Below, one piece after another: positions 1-6,548 of a DNA stretch of 9,164 nt. Positions within the stretch are counted from its first letter, which is position 1. Every line of letters starts with the position of its first letter. The notes beneath the pieces are model-generated. The model did not search any database. It was not told the origin of the DNA and was given only the letters and a program-made list of their open reading frames with translations. Position numbers and translations under genes: made by a program. The stretch spans positions 1 through 9,164 of the forward strand of contig JBGZHY010000027.1 of NCBI GenBank assembly GCA_041848045.1. The letters run 5' to 3'. The stretch is from CAKAHY01 sp041848045. Lineage in GTDB: Bacteria; Bacillota; Clostridia; Lachnospirales; Lachnospiraceae.

Positions 1-767
1 CCCGCTCTTCTGTTGCGGCTGTGCATACTGGCACAGGTTACAATCAAATCGCCGATACCGGACAAGCCGAAGAAGGTTTCCGTTTTTCCGCCCATGGCGG
101 AACCCAGTCTGGAAATCTCCGCAATACCCCTGGTAATGAGCGCCGCCTTTGCATTATCCCCATATCCCAAGCCGTCTGCAATACCTGCCGCCAAGGCAAT
201 GACATTCTTGCTGGCGCCTCCCAACTCCACGGCACATACGTCATCACTAGTGTAAAGCCTGAAATAGGTATTCATCAACAAATCCTGCACCTTGCCTGCC
301 AATTCCGCATCTTTGGAAGCCACCACACAGCTGGTGGCAAGCCCTTTGGTTAATTCTATGGCATGGCTCGGTCCGGAAAGCACCACGAAACGCTCCGTAT
401 CCAGCTCCTCCTTTACTTGTCTGCTGATGAAAGCAAGACTGCCCTCTTCAATGCCTTTTGCCACATTGATGATAACCTGATTCCGATATAAAGGTTTTAT
501 GTTTTTTAAATTTTCTCGAATAAAAGCTGAAGGAATGGCAAGGAGGATGTACTCCGCCCCCTCCAAAGCAAGTGCCAAATCACCGGTATATAAAATTCCC
601 TCCGGTATGGAAATCCCTTCCAAACGCAGATGCCTGCGGCTGCTTTGAATTTCCTTTGCCAGGTCTTTGTTCTTCTCCCATACCCGCACGCTATGCCCGT
701 TGTCATTGAGCAGAACACTCAAGGCTGCGCCGAAGGCACCCGCCCCCAGTATCGTAAGCTTTGCCAT
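1..767 (-). CDS. gpsA: NAD(P)H-dependent glycerol-3-phosphate dehydrogenase, C-terminus cut by window edge
   Basis: Cytosolic enzyme that reduces dihydroxyacetone phosphate to sn-glycerol-3-phosphate, the backbone precursor of phospholipids. The reverse strand encodes 255 complete codons and then runs off the window, so roughly the last quarter of a typical ~330-residue protein is missing. Visible family marks are the Rossmann nucleotide loop GAGAFG (residues 8-13), NVAKGIE (101-107, with a conserved Lys), SGPSHAIEL (131-139), the catalytic-Lys region GGASKNVIALAAGI (183-196) and GLSGIGDLIVTC followed by SRNRRAG near the cut end. The last set is the substrate-binding signature. The ATG at 767 is preceded by a strong AGGAGG, and no earlier in-frame start is needed. 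It lies 5 nt after the plsY stop, and its product is the acyl acceptor used by PlsY, so the two genes form one pathway step pair. The reading frame is intact throughout. The identification is very secure; only the C-terminus cannot be judged. Confidence 0.96.
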   Translation of the reverse strand, partial: MAKLTILGAGAFGAALSVLLNDNGHSVRVWEKNKDLAKEIQSSRRHLRLEGISIPEGILYTGDLALALEGAEYILLAIPSAFIRENLKNIKPLYRNQVIINVAKGIEEGSLAFISRQVKEELDTERFVVLSGPSHAIELTKGLATSCVVASKDAELAGKVQDLLMNTYFRLYTSDDVCAVELGGASKNVIALAAGIADGLGYGDNAKAALITRGIAEISRLGSAMGGKTETFFGLSGIGDLIVTCASMHSRNRRA

Positions 768-772
768 ATGTC

Positions 773-1408
773 TTACCTCCTTGTAAAAATTTTATTTTCC
801 TTTCCCTGCAACAGTCTTGCGATATTGCTCCTGTGCTTCCATATGGAAATCAGGGCAATGCCGATAACCAAAGCCATGAACTCTCCCCGTAAGGAGTAAG
901 CTAAACGGTAGCCTCCCGCCCCTTCACCGGACAATATAAAGGCAAATATGACAAATACCAGCATCACCAGAATGGAAGCCAGGGACACATATCTGCTCAG
1001 GGCAACTGTAAGAACAAAGACAAATAAAGCCAGCAGGGTAATACGCCAGTCCAGCGCCACAAGAATACCTGCCGTGCAGGCAACGCCTTTCCCCCCTTTG
1101 AATTTCAAATAAAAGGGATAGATATGCCCCAATACGGCGCCAAGCCCCGCATACATCATATATACATAAGCAAGCTGGGCATCGCCGGCAAACATTCTTG
1201 CAAGCAGACAGGGAATAAGGGATTTGAAAAAATCTCCGAAAAATACCACTGCGCCCCATTTTTTGCCCATGACACGCAAGGAATTGGTTGCACCCGTATT
1301 GCCGCTTCCCTGGTTGCTTAAATCCACACCCAGCATTTTACTGACAAAATACCCCGTCTGTATCAGACCGCAGGCATATCCCAACAAAAGAAACAAGAGT
1401 CTTTCCAT
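773..1408 (-). CDS. plsY: acyl-phosphate:glycerol-3-phosphate acyltransferase PlsY
   Basis: Integral membrane enzyme that transfers a fatty acyl group from acyl-phosphate to position 1 of glycerol-3-phosphate, giving lysophosphatidic acid. The 211 residues match the family's usual ~200 and are dominated by hydrophobic segments (about six likely helices). The hallmark motifs are GSGNTGATNSLR (34-45), GHIYPFYLKFKGGKGVA (94-110) and, at the C-terminal end, KHRSNIARLLQGKENK (191-206). The first motif region reads GLIQTGY (14-20) where many PlsY proteins have GSIPxG. From memory this variant occurs in clostridial homologues, so I do not read it as inactivation. The start ATG overlaps the last base of the der TAA (TAATG), with GAGG about 10 nt upstream. 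Its stop is 5 nt before gpsA, whose product is its substrate. The identification rests on motifs and context and is secure. Confidence 0.95.
   Translation of the reverse strand: MERLLFLLLGYACGLIQTGYFVSKMLGVDLSNQGSGNTGATNSLRVMGKKWGAVVFFGDFFKSLIPCLLARMFAGDAQLAYVYMMYAGLGAVLGHIYPFYLKFKGGKGVACTAGILVALDWRITLLALFVFVLTVALSRYVSLASILVMLVFVIFAFILSGEGAGGYRLAYSLRGEFMALVIGIALISIWKHRSNIARLLQGKENKIFTRR
776..781 (-). promoter_or_regulatory. gpsA ribosome binding site inside plsY 3' end
   Basis: On the minus strand AGGAGG lies 8 nt before the gpsA ATG. It is formed by the last two Arg codons of plsY, so terminating plsY ribosomes sit on the gpsA start. This supports translational coupling and fixes the gpsA start. 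Confidence 0.85.
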
Positions 1409-2739
1409 TATTTGTTATCCTCACCTTTTTCCCTGATCATAAAGTGCAGTGCCGTTCCTCTAAACCCGAATGCCTCTCTGATTTTATTTTCCAGATAACG
1501 CTGATAGGAAAAATGCATCAAAGGCTTGCTGTTTACAAAGATGACGAAGGTCGGCGGCTTTATGCTGACCTGTGTAGCGTAAAAAATCTTCAGACGCTTG
1601 CCCTTATCGGAAGGCGGCTGCTGCATAACCGTCGCCTCGCTGATGATTTCATTCAAAACTCCCGTTTGTATACGCAGGCTCTGGTTTTCTCTGACCATAT
1701 CGATCAAATCAAACAATTTACCCAGTCTTTGCCCGGAGAGGGCGGAAATGAAGACATACTCCGCATATTGCATAAAACTCAGGGTGTTTTGGATACTTTC
1801 CGTAAAGGCATACATGGTCTTGTCATCCTTCTTGACGGCGTCCCACTTGTTTACGGCAACGATAATGCCTTTACCTCTGTCATGGGCAATGCCTGCAATT
1901 TTGGCATCCTGCTCCGTCACGCCTTCCGTGGCATCGATCACCAGAATAACCACTTCCGCACGCTCCACGGCAGCCACCGTGCGTATGATGCTGTAACGCT
2001 CCAGATCTTCTTTAATTTTGGACTTCCTGCGCAGTCCTGCCGTATCAATAAAGACATATTCCTGCCTGTTATGCAGTACCACGGTGTCAATGGCATCCCT
2101 GGTGGTGCCTGCAATATCGCTGACAATTACACGATTGCTGCCGGTCAGCTTGTTGATGATGGAGGATTTTCCGACATTAGGCTTGCCGATGATGGCAATT
2201 TTCGGACGCTCGTCCTCCTCAATCTCTCCCTTGCCCTTTTCCCCGAAACGGTCAATGACCGCATCCAGCAAATCGCCGATGCCTAAACGGCTTGCCGCCG
2301 ATACCGAAACCGGATCGCCGATACCCAGATTGTAAAATTCATAGACATCATTGCCGAACTTTGCAACACTGTCCACCTTATTCACACATAAAATCACCGG
2401 CTTTTGGGATTTACGCAGCATTTCCGCCACCTTAAAATCCTGATCCTGTAAGCCTTGACGCACATCTACAATGAAAACAATCACATCTGCCGTATCTATG
2501 GCAATCTGCGCCTGCTCCCTCATTTGGGACAAAATCACATCCTTGGAATCCGGCTCTATACCGCCGGTATCAATCAAGGTAAAGGAGCGGTTAAGCCAGC
2601 TTGCATCCGCATAAATTCTGTCCCTTGTAACACCGGGCGTATCCTTGACGATGGAAATCTGCTCTCCCGCAATCACATTAAACAAGGTGGACTTCCCCAC
2701 ATTGGGTCTGCCCACAATCGCTACTATCGCTTTACTCAT
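1408..2739 (-). CDS. der: ribosome-assembly double GTPase Der (EngA)
   Basis: Essential GTPase with two tandem G domains and a C-terminal KH-like domain; in the family it acts in maturation of the 50S ribosomal subunit. In the 443-residue product, G domain 1 has GRPNVGKS (10-17), DTPGVTRD (33-40), DTGG (57-60) and NKVD (120-123). G domain 2 has GKPNVGKS (185-192), DIAGTTRD (208-215), DTAG (232-235) and NKWD (297-300). The KH-like domain covers about 353-435 and contains PPTFVIFVNSKPL. Length fits Bacillus-type Der (about 436). I chose the ATG at 2739 over a GTG six codons upstream, because AAAGGGAG sits at the right distance and MSKAIVAIVGRPNVGKS is the expected N-terminus. The start overlaps the preceding DUF512 gene by 8 nt, and the stop shares one base with plsY. 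All nucleotide-binding motifs are intact. Confidence 0.97.
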   Translation of the reverse strand: MSKAIVAIVGRPNVGKSTLFNVIAGEQISIVKDTPGVTRDRIYADASWLNRSFTLIDTGGIEPDSKDVILSQMREQAQIAIDTADVIVFIVDVRQGLQDQDFKVAEMLRKSQKPVILCVNKVDSVAKFGNDVYEFYNLGIGDPVSVSAASRLGIGDLLDAVIDRFGEKGKGEIEEDERPKIAIIGKPNVGKSSIINKLTGSNRVIVSDIAGTTRDAIDTVVLHNRQEYVFIDTAGLRRKSKIKEDLERYSIIRTVAAVERAEVVILVIDATEGVTEQDAKIAGIAHDRGKGIIVAVNKWDAVKKDDKTMYAFTESIQNTLSFMQYAEYVFISALSGQRLGKLFDLIDMVRENQSLRIQTGVLNEIISEATVMQQPPSDKGKRLKIFYATQVSIKPPTFVIFVNSKPLMHFSYQRYLENKIREAFGFRGTALHFMIREKGEDNK

Positions 2740-4117
2740 TAAATTCTCCCTTTCCACTTAACTCATAGGCCTTATACACGGTATCCTGGTGATAATCCGC
2801 ACTGACAAGAGCATGGACAAAATCATAGCCGCTGCTTCCCACAATGATGATTTTGACACCGAGGGCTTCCTCCACATCTCTTTTGCTCAGGTCATCCAGA
2901 AAAATCTCTTCTCCCGCACGAAACATATGAACGGACAAAAGCAGTCTGTCCCCCAAGTCCTTTTTTTTCAGCTGCTCCATTAAATCTCTTGCCGTCAGCA
3001 AGCCTGCCACCGTAATACTTTCGCCGAAAAAATGATTCTTGATGCTGTATACCTCCACCTGCTTATGGGGAAGCCGCTCCATCAGCTTTTTGCTTAAGCT
3101 TCGGATGATCGGCGCCGCCAGCTTGCCGGTTGCAATGCTGATGCGCTCCGGTTTTTCCCTGTCCTCTCCGGACAAATCCTGTAAACGGGTAAGGGCATCG
3201 AAAACTTCCTCCTGCAAAAGCCGCAGCATTCCCACGCCGTTTTCCAGCTGTATATAGCCGTCATACCGCTCTTCTTCCGGCAGTTTTCGTCCTGCCAAAA
3301 GGTAAAATTCATCGCTTGCCTGTACGAAATGGATACCGTGCCTTTGCATGGCAATCTTTTGGTACTTTTCAATAATATCTATGGTTCGGCGGGCACAGTC
3401 CCTGTCCACCAGAGCGATATCCGTAAGTCCCGCCCGGTATTTGGTTACCCCCAAGGGCACCACACTTAAACTTTCCATCAAGGGGGCATAGGCCAAAAGA
3501 TCGGAAATGGTGGATTCCAGCTCGGCTCCGTCATTATAGCCCCTGCACATCACAATCTGTCCGTTCATCGGAATACCGTTGGCATATAAAGTGTCTATAT
3601 ATTTCAGACTTGTTCCGGCGAAACGATTGTGCAGCATCTTCACCCGCAGCTCCGGATTGGTGGTATGGATGCTGATGTTGATGGGTGCCAGGCGAAAACG
3701 GATAATCCTGTCGATATCCTTTTCTTTCATATTGGTCAGGGTTACATAATTCCCCTGCAAAAACGACAGTCTGGAGTCATCGTCCTTAAAATACAGGGTT
3801 TCCCGCATACCCGGCGGCATCTGGTCTATGAAACAGAAGATGCACTTGTTGGTACAGGACTTATAATCACTCATCAACCCTTCCGCAAATTCTATCCCCA
3901 AATCCTCATAATCGTGCTCTATATCAAGCTCCCACTGCTCTCCGTCCGGTTTCTCAATCAGCATCGTGATTTGATAGGCATTCACATAATAACGATAGTC
4001 CAGTACATCGTTTACTTCATTATCGTCAATGGCAAGCAGTCTGTCCCCCGGTCTGATGTCCAGTTCCCAGGCAATGGACCCCTCCGTCACCCTGCTGATC
4101 AGATGTCCTTTATTCAT
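2732..4117 (-). CDS. PDZ / radical SAM / DUF512 protein of unknown function
   Basis: A 461-residue protein with three parts. An N-terminal PDZ-like segment covers about 1-65 (EGSIAWELDIRPGDRLLAID). A radical SAM-type domain carries Cys88, Cys92 and Cys95 in SCTNKCIFCFIDQMPPGMR, the CxxxCxxC pattern for a SAM-binding 4Fe-4S cluster. A C-terminal DUF512 region includes ASDEFYLLAG (267-276), YIQLENGVGM (288-297), NHFFGESITVAGLLT (361-375) and FLDDLS (406-411). The reaction and substrate are not known for this family, and I do not assign one. The ATG at 4117 has GAGGA 6 nt upstream and is first in a four-gene operon behind a good promoter. The gene overlaps der by 8 nt (ATGAGTAA), which implies coupled translation and a link to ribosome or RNA maturation by association only. 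The family assignment is firm; the function is open. Confidence 0.92.
   Translation of the reverse strand: MNKGHLISRVTEGSIAWELDIRPGDRLLAIDDNEVNDVLDYRYYVNAYQITMLIEKPDGEQWELDIEHDYEDLGIEFAEGLMSDYKSCTNKCIFCFIDQMPPGMRETLYFKDDDSRLSFLQGNYVTLTNMKEKDIDRIIRFRLAPINISIHTTNPELRVKMLHNRFAGTSLKYIDTLYANGIPMNGQIVMCRGYNDGAELESTISDLLAYAPLMESLSVVPLGVTKYRAGLTDIALVDRDCARRTIDIIEKYQKIAMQRHGIHFVQASDEFYLLAGRKLPEEERYDGYIQLENGVGMLRLLQEEVFDALTRLQDLSGEDREKPERISIATGKLAAPIIRSLSKKLMERLPHKQVEVYSIKNHFFGESITVAGLLTARDLMEQLKKKDLGDRLLLSVHMFRAGEEIFLDDLSKRDVEEALGVKIIIVGSSGYDFVHALVSADYHQDTVYKAYELSGKGEFNE
2746..2753 (-). promoter_or_regulatory. der ribosome binding site deciding the ATG start
   Basis: AAAGGGAG on the minus strand is 6 nt before the ATG at 2739. 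It lies within the last codons of the upstream radical SAM gene. It favours this ATG over the GTG at 2757, which lacks a comparable site. Confidence 0.75.
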
Positions 4118-4148
4118 AATTTATCCTCAATCTACAACGATGTTTCAT

Positions 4149-4177
4149 AGTATACGCCATTGGCGGGTTTTTGTAAA
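4149..4177 (-). promoter_or_regulatory. sigma-A-type promoter of the DUF512-der-plsY-gpsA operon
   Basis: On the minus strand the -35 box TTTACA (4177-4172) and -10 box TATACT (4154-4149) each match consensus at 5 of 6 positions and are separated by exactly 17 nt. The -10 ends about 31 nt before the ATG at 4117. The spacer contains the short dyad CGCCA-T-TGGCG (4155-4165), which could be an operator or chance. Confidence 0.75.
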
Positions 4178-4193
4178 GAATGCCCGGCAAGTA

Positions 4194-4222
4194 TTGAATA
4201 ATCCCCCCATAAGTGATATAGT
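4194..4222 (+). promoter_or_regulatory. sigma-A-type promoter of the prs-recombinase unit
   Basis: The -35 box TTGAAT (4194-4199, 4 of 6 matches) and -10 box TATAGT (4217-4222, 5 of 6) have a 17-nt spacer. Predicted transcription starts near 4229, leaving a leader of about 50 nt before the ATG at 4280. The promoter is divergent from the DUF512 operon promoter, with only 16 nt between the two -35 boxes. Confidence 0.65.
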
Positions 4223-4267
4223 TTTATGGCTATTATGCATATCTTTTTTGAACAGGCTTTATATTGC

Positions 4268-4274
4268 AGGGAGG
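4268..4274 (+). promoter_or_regulatory. prs ribosome binding site deciding the start
   Basis: AGGGAGG is 5 nt before the ATG at 4280. The in-frame ATG at 4226 lies at or before the predicted transcription start and has no such site, so it is not used. Confidence 0.85.
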
Positions 4275-4279
4275 ACTCT

Positions 4280-5467
4280 ATGTCGAATCAATATCTTTTT
4301 AAAGACCAGCTGCCCTTGGCTCCGCTGAAAATAGCGGCGCTCCAAAGCTGTCTGCCTTTGGCGAACAAGGTGCATGAGCACATTGTCGCATTCCGTAAGA
4401 ATGATTTGGAGGAATTAAAAAGCCGCAGAGAGAATCTGCATTACAGAGGCTATGACGCCGATTCCTATCTTTTGGACATTTCCTGTCCCCGTTTCGGAAC
4501 CGGAGAGGCAAAGGGCATCATCAACGAATCCGTCAGGGGAACCGATGTGTTTATTATGGTGGATGTGACCAATTATTCCCTCACATATACCGTAAACGGT
4601 TTTGTCAATCATATGTCGCCGGATGACCACTATCAGGATTTAAAGCGCATCATCGGCGCCAGTGTGGCAACCGCCAAGAGGGTAAACGTCATTATGCCTT
4701 TCCTGTATGAAAGCAGGCAGCATAAAAGAACCAAAAGAGAAAGCTTGGACTGCGCACTTTCTTTGGAAGAACTTGTGCGTATGGGGGTAAGCAATATCAT
4801 TACCTTTGATGCCCATGATCCCAGGGTACAAAACGCCATTCCCCTGCACGGCTTCGATAATTTTATGCCGACCTACCAATTTGTCAAAACCATTTTTTCC
4901 AATATTCATGACATTCGCATCGACAAAGAACATTTGATGATCATCAGCCCGGACGAGGGCGCGATGCACAGGGCGGTATATCTGGCGAATAATCTCGGCG
5001 TAGATATGGGTATGTTTTACAAGCGCAGGGACTACTCCAAAGTGGTGGACGGACGCAATCCGATTATGGCTCATGAATTTTTGGGCAGCAATGTAGAGGG
5101 AAAAACCGTTATCATTGTGGACGATATGATTTCCAGCGGGGAATCCATGATTGATACGGCAAAGCAGTTAAAAGAAAGAAAAGCAAAACGCGTGATCGTT
5201 TGTGCAACCTTTGCCCTCTTCACCTCCGGGCTGGATAAATTTGACCTTGCCCATGACAAAGGCATCATCGACTATGTTTGCAGCACCAATTTAAATTATC
5301 GCACGCCGGAGCTTCTGGACAGAGAATGGTATCTGGAGGCGGATATGAGCAAATACCTTGCCGCCATCATCAATTCCTTCAACCATGATGTCAGCATCGG
5401 AAAGAGCCTTTCGCCGACCCACAAAATTCAGACTTTTGTGCAGAGATATAATGAAGAAAAATATTAA
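4280..5467 (+). CDS. prs: ribose-phosphate pyrophosphokinase, long divergent form
   Basis: Transfers pyrophosphate from ATP to ribose-5-phosphate to make PRPP for purine, pyrimidine, histidine, tryptophan and NAD synthesis; cytosolic. The 395 residues exceed the usual ~315, with extra sequence at both ends. Recognisable elements are RFGTGEAKGIINESVRGTDV (71-90), equivalent to the classical RFSDGE...ESIRG; SRQHKRTKRES (145-155), the RQ-containing ATP loop; FDAHDPRVQN (176-185), for DLHxxQIQG; DEGAMHRA (225-232); FYKRRDYS (247-254), the catalytic flexible loop; and VDDMISSGES (280-289), the ribose-phosphate loop usually written DDMIDTGGT. Key charged residues are kept, while several neighbouring positions differ from classical Prs. 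It is the first gene of a plus-strand unit and precedes the recombinase by 14 nt. An alternative is a Prs-like protein with altered regulation. I think active Prs is more likely, but cannot say whether another copy exists. Confidence 0.88.
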   Translation: MSNQYLFKDQLPLAPLKIAALQSCLPLANKVHEHIVAFRKNDLEELKSRRENLHYRGYDADSYLLDISCPRFGTGEAKGIINESVRGTDVFIMVDVTNYSLTYTVNGFVNHMSPDDHYQDLKRIIGASVATAKRVNVIMPFLYESRQHKRTKRESLDCALSLEELVRMGVSNIITFDAHDPRVQNAIPLHGFDNFMPTYQFVKTIFSNIHDIRIDKEHLMIISPDEGAMHRAVYLANNLGVDMGMFYKRRDYSKVVDGRNPIMAHEFLGSNVEGKTVIIVDDMISSGESMIDTAKQLKERKAKRVIVCATFALFTSGLDKFDLAHDKGIIDYVCSTNLNYRTPELLDREWYLEADMSKYLAAIINSFNHDVSIGKSLSPTHKIQTFVQRYNEEKY

Positions 5468-5481
5468 GAGGGAGTTTTGCT

Positions 5482-6534
5482 ATGCCGCTGTCTTATAACG
5501 AACAAATGGACAAAGAGAACATCTTGAAATTGCGGGAGCTCTGCAAGGATTTACCGCCTTACTGCAAGGATTTCTTCCGCGGCATCGAACCACGCACCGA
5601 ATCCAAGACCCGCATCGCCTACGCCTATGATCTGAAGGTGTTTTTCAGTTATCTGTTGGAAAGCAATCCTGTGCTGGCGGCTGAATACGGCTGCATACAG
5701 GCGCTTCCCCTTGCCGTCCTGGACCGTCTGTCCGGCGATGATATCGAGGAATATATGGAATACCTGAAATACCGCAGCGAAGATAATAAAGAGATTTTCA
5801 ACAAGGAACGGGGCATCAAGCGAAAAATCGCTTCTCTCAAAAGCTTTTACAAGTATTTCTATGACAAAGAGGCCTTGGAAAACAATCCTTTATCCAGGGT
5901 TCCGCTGCCCAGGCTTAAGGACAAAGAAATCGTTCGCCTGGAAATTGACGAAGTGGTCCGTTTTTTGGACGAGGTGGAAAAGGGCGACAATCTCAGTGAC
6001 AGGCAAAAGGCTTATCATCAAAAAAACAAAATACGGGATTTGGCGCTTTTGACGCTGATGCTGGGAACCGGCATCCGCGTGTCTGAATGCGTGGGCATCA
6101 ATATCGGTGATATTGACTTGCAGACCTCCGGTATACGCATCCACCGAAAAGGCGGAAAGGAACAGCGTATTTATTTCGGAGAAGAAGTGGAACAGGCGCT
6201 TTTGGACTATTTGGCATTTCGCAAAGGGCAAATCCCGCAGGCAGGGCATGAAGACGCACTTTTTCTTTCCCTGCAGCTGCGCCGCATTTCCGTGCGCAGC
6301 GTGGAAAATCTGGTAAAAAAATATGCAAGCAGGGTGACGCCTTTAAAGACAATCACCCCGCATAAACTGCGCAGTACCTACGGTACCAACCTGTATAAAG
6401 AAACCGACGATATTTATCTGGTAGCCTCCGTTTTGGGGCACAGTGACGTCAATACAACCAAAAAACATTATGCCGCTCTGGAAGATGACAGACGCAGGCA
6501 GGCAAGAAATGCGGTAAAGCTAAGAAGGATTTAG
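5482..6534 (+). CDS. XerS-like tyrosine recombinase
   Basis: Site-specific DNA recombinase of the phage-integrase family, 350 residues. The N-terminal core-binding (SAM-like) domain is about 1-150 and the catalytic domain about 150-340. All expected active-site residues are visible: Arg199 in GTGIRVSE, Lys223 in HRKGGK, His294 and Arg297 in TPHKLR, His320 in LGH and the nucleophile Tyr330 in KKHYA. From memory, the length and segments such as LPLAVLDRLSGDDIEEYMEY (75-94) and VTPHKLR resemble streptococcal XerS (~356 residues), a single-protein chromosome dimer resolvase, more than ~300-residue XerC/XerD. The ATG at 5482 has GAGGGAG 7 nt upstream and follows prs by 14 nt, so the two are probably co-transcribed. 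No attachment repeats, excisionase or phage genes adjoin it, which argues against a mobile-element integrase. A housekeeping resolvase role is inference. Confidence 0.9.
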   Translation: MPLSYNEQMDKENILKLRELCKDLPPYCKDFFRGIEPRTESKTRIAYAYDLKVFFSYLLESNPVLAAEYGCIQALPLAVLDRLSGDDIEEYMEYLKYRSEDNKEIFNKERGIKRKIASLKSFYKYFYDKEALENNPLSRVPLPRLKDKEIVRLEIDEVVRFLDEVEKGDNLSDRQKAYHQKNKIRDLALLTLMLGTGIRVSECVGINIGDIDLQTSGIRIHRKGGKEQRIYFGEEVEQALLDYLAFRKGQIPQAGHEDALFLSLQLRRISVRSVENLVKKYASRVTPLKTITPHKLRSTYGTNLYKETDDIYLVASVLGHSDVNTTKKHYAALEDDRRRQARNAVKLRRI

Positions 6535-6548
6535 CTGCCGCTTTTCTT
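6511..6548 (+). terminator. intrinsic terminator of the prs-recombinase unit, overlapping the stop codons
   Basis: GCGG (6511-6514) pairs with CCGC (6538-6541) and AGCTAA (6518-6523) pairs with TTAGCT (6531-6536). This gives an interrupted ten-pair stem with a loop around GAAGGAT, followed by TTTTCTT (6542-6548). The hairpin contains the recombinase stop and the stop of the convergent gene. On the minus strand the downstream sequence is only weakly T-rich, so termination mainly of plus-strand transcripts is expected. Confidence 0.6.

Noticed and set aside
1444..2286. 280-codon open frame on the plus strand
   Set aside because: It lies wholly antisense to der, whose motifs are intact, and its translation has no recognisable domain. 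It is a shadow frame.
2740..2757. Upstream GTG start for der
   Set aside because: It adds six residues not expected in Der and lacks a well-placed ribosome binding site, while the ATG at 2739 has one.
3629..4150. 173-codon plus-strand frame over the start of the DUF512 gene
   Set aside because: It is antisense to a well-supported radical SAM gene and runs through its promoter. It has no domain features.
4226..4279. Upstream ATG start for prs
   Set aside because: It lies at or before the predicted transcription start and has no ribosome binding site. The ATG at 4280 has AGGGAGG 5 nt upstream.
4118..4279. dif-like recombination site, riboswitch or small RNA in the divergent intergenic region
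   Set aside because: The region is accounted for by two promoters, short dyads and ribosome binding sites. I see no dif-like paired arms and no conserved riboswitch fold.
5482..6534. Recombinase as sign of a prophage or integrative element
   Set aside because: No direct repeats, tRNA end, excisionase or phage genes are visible. Its neighbours are core genes, and base composition looks like the surroundings.
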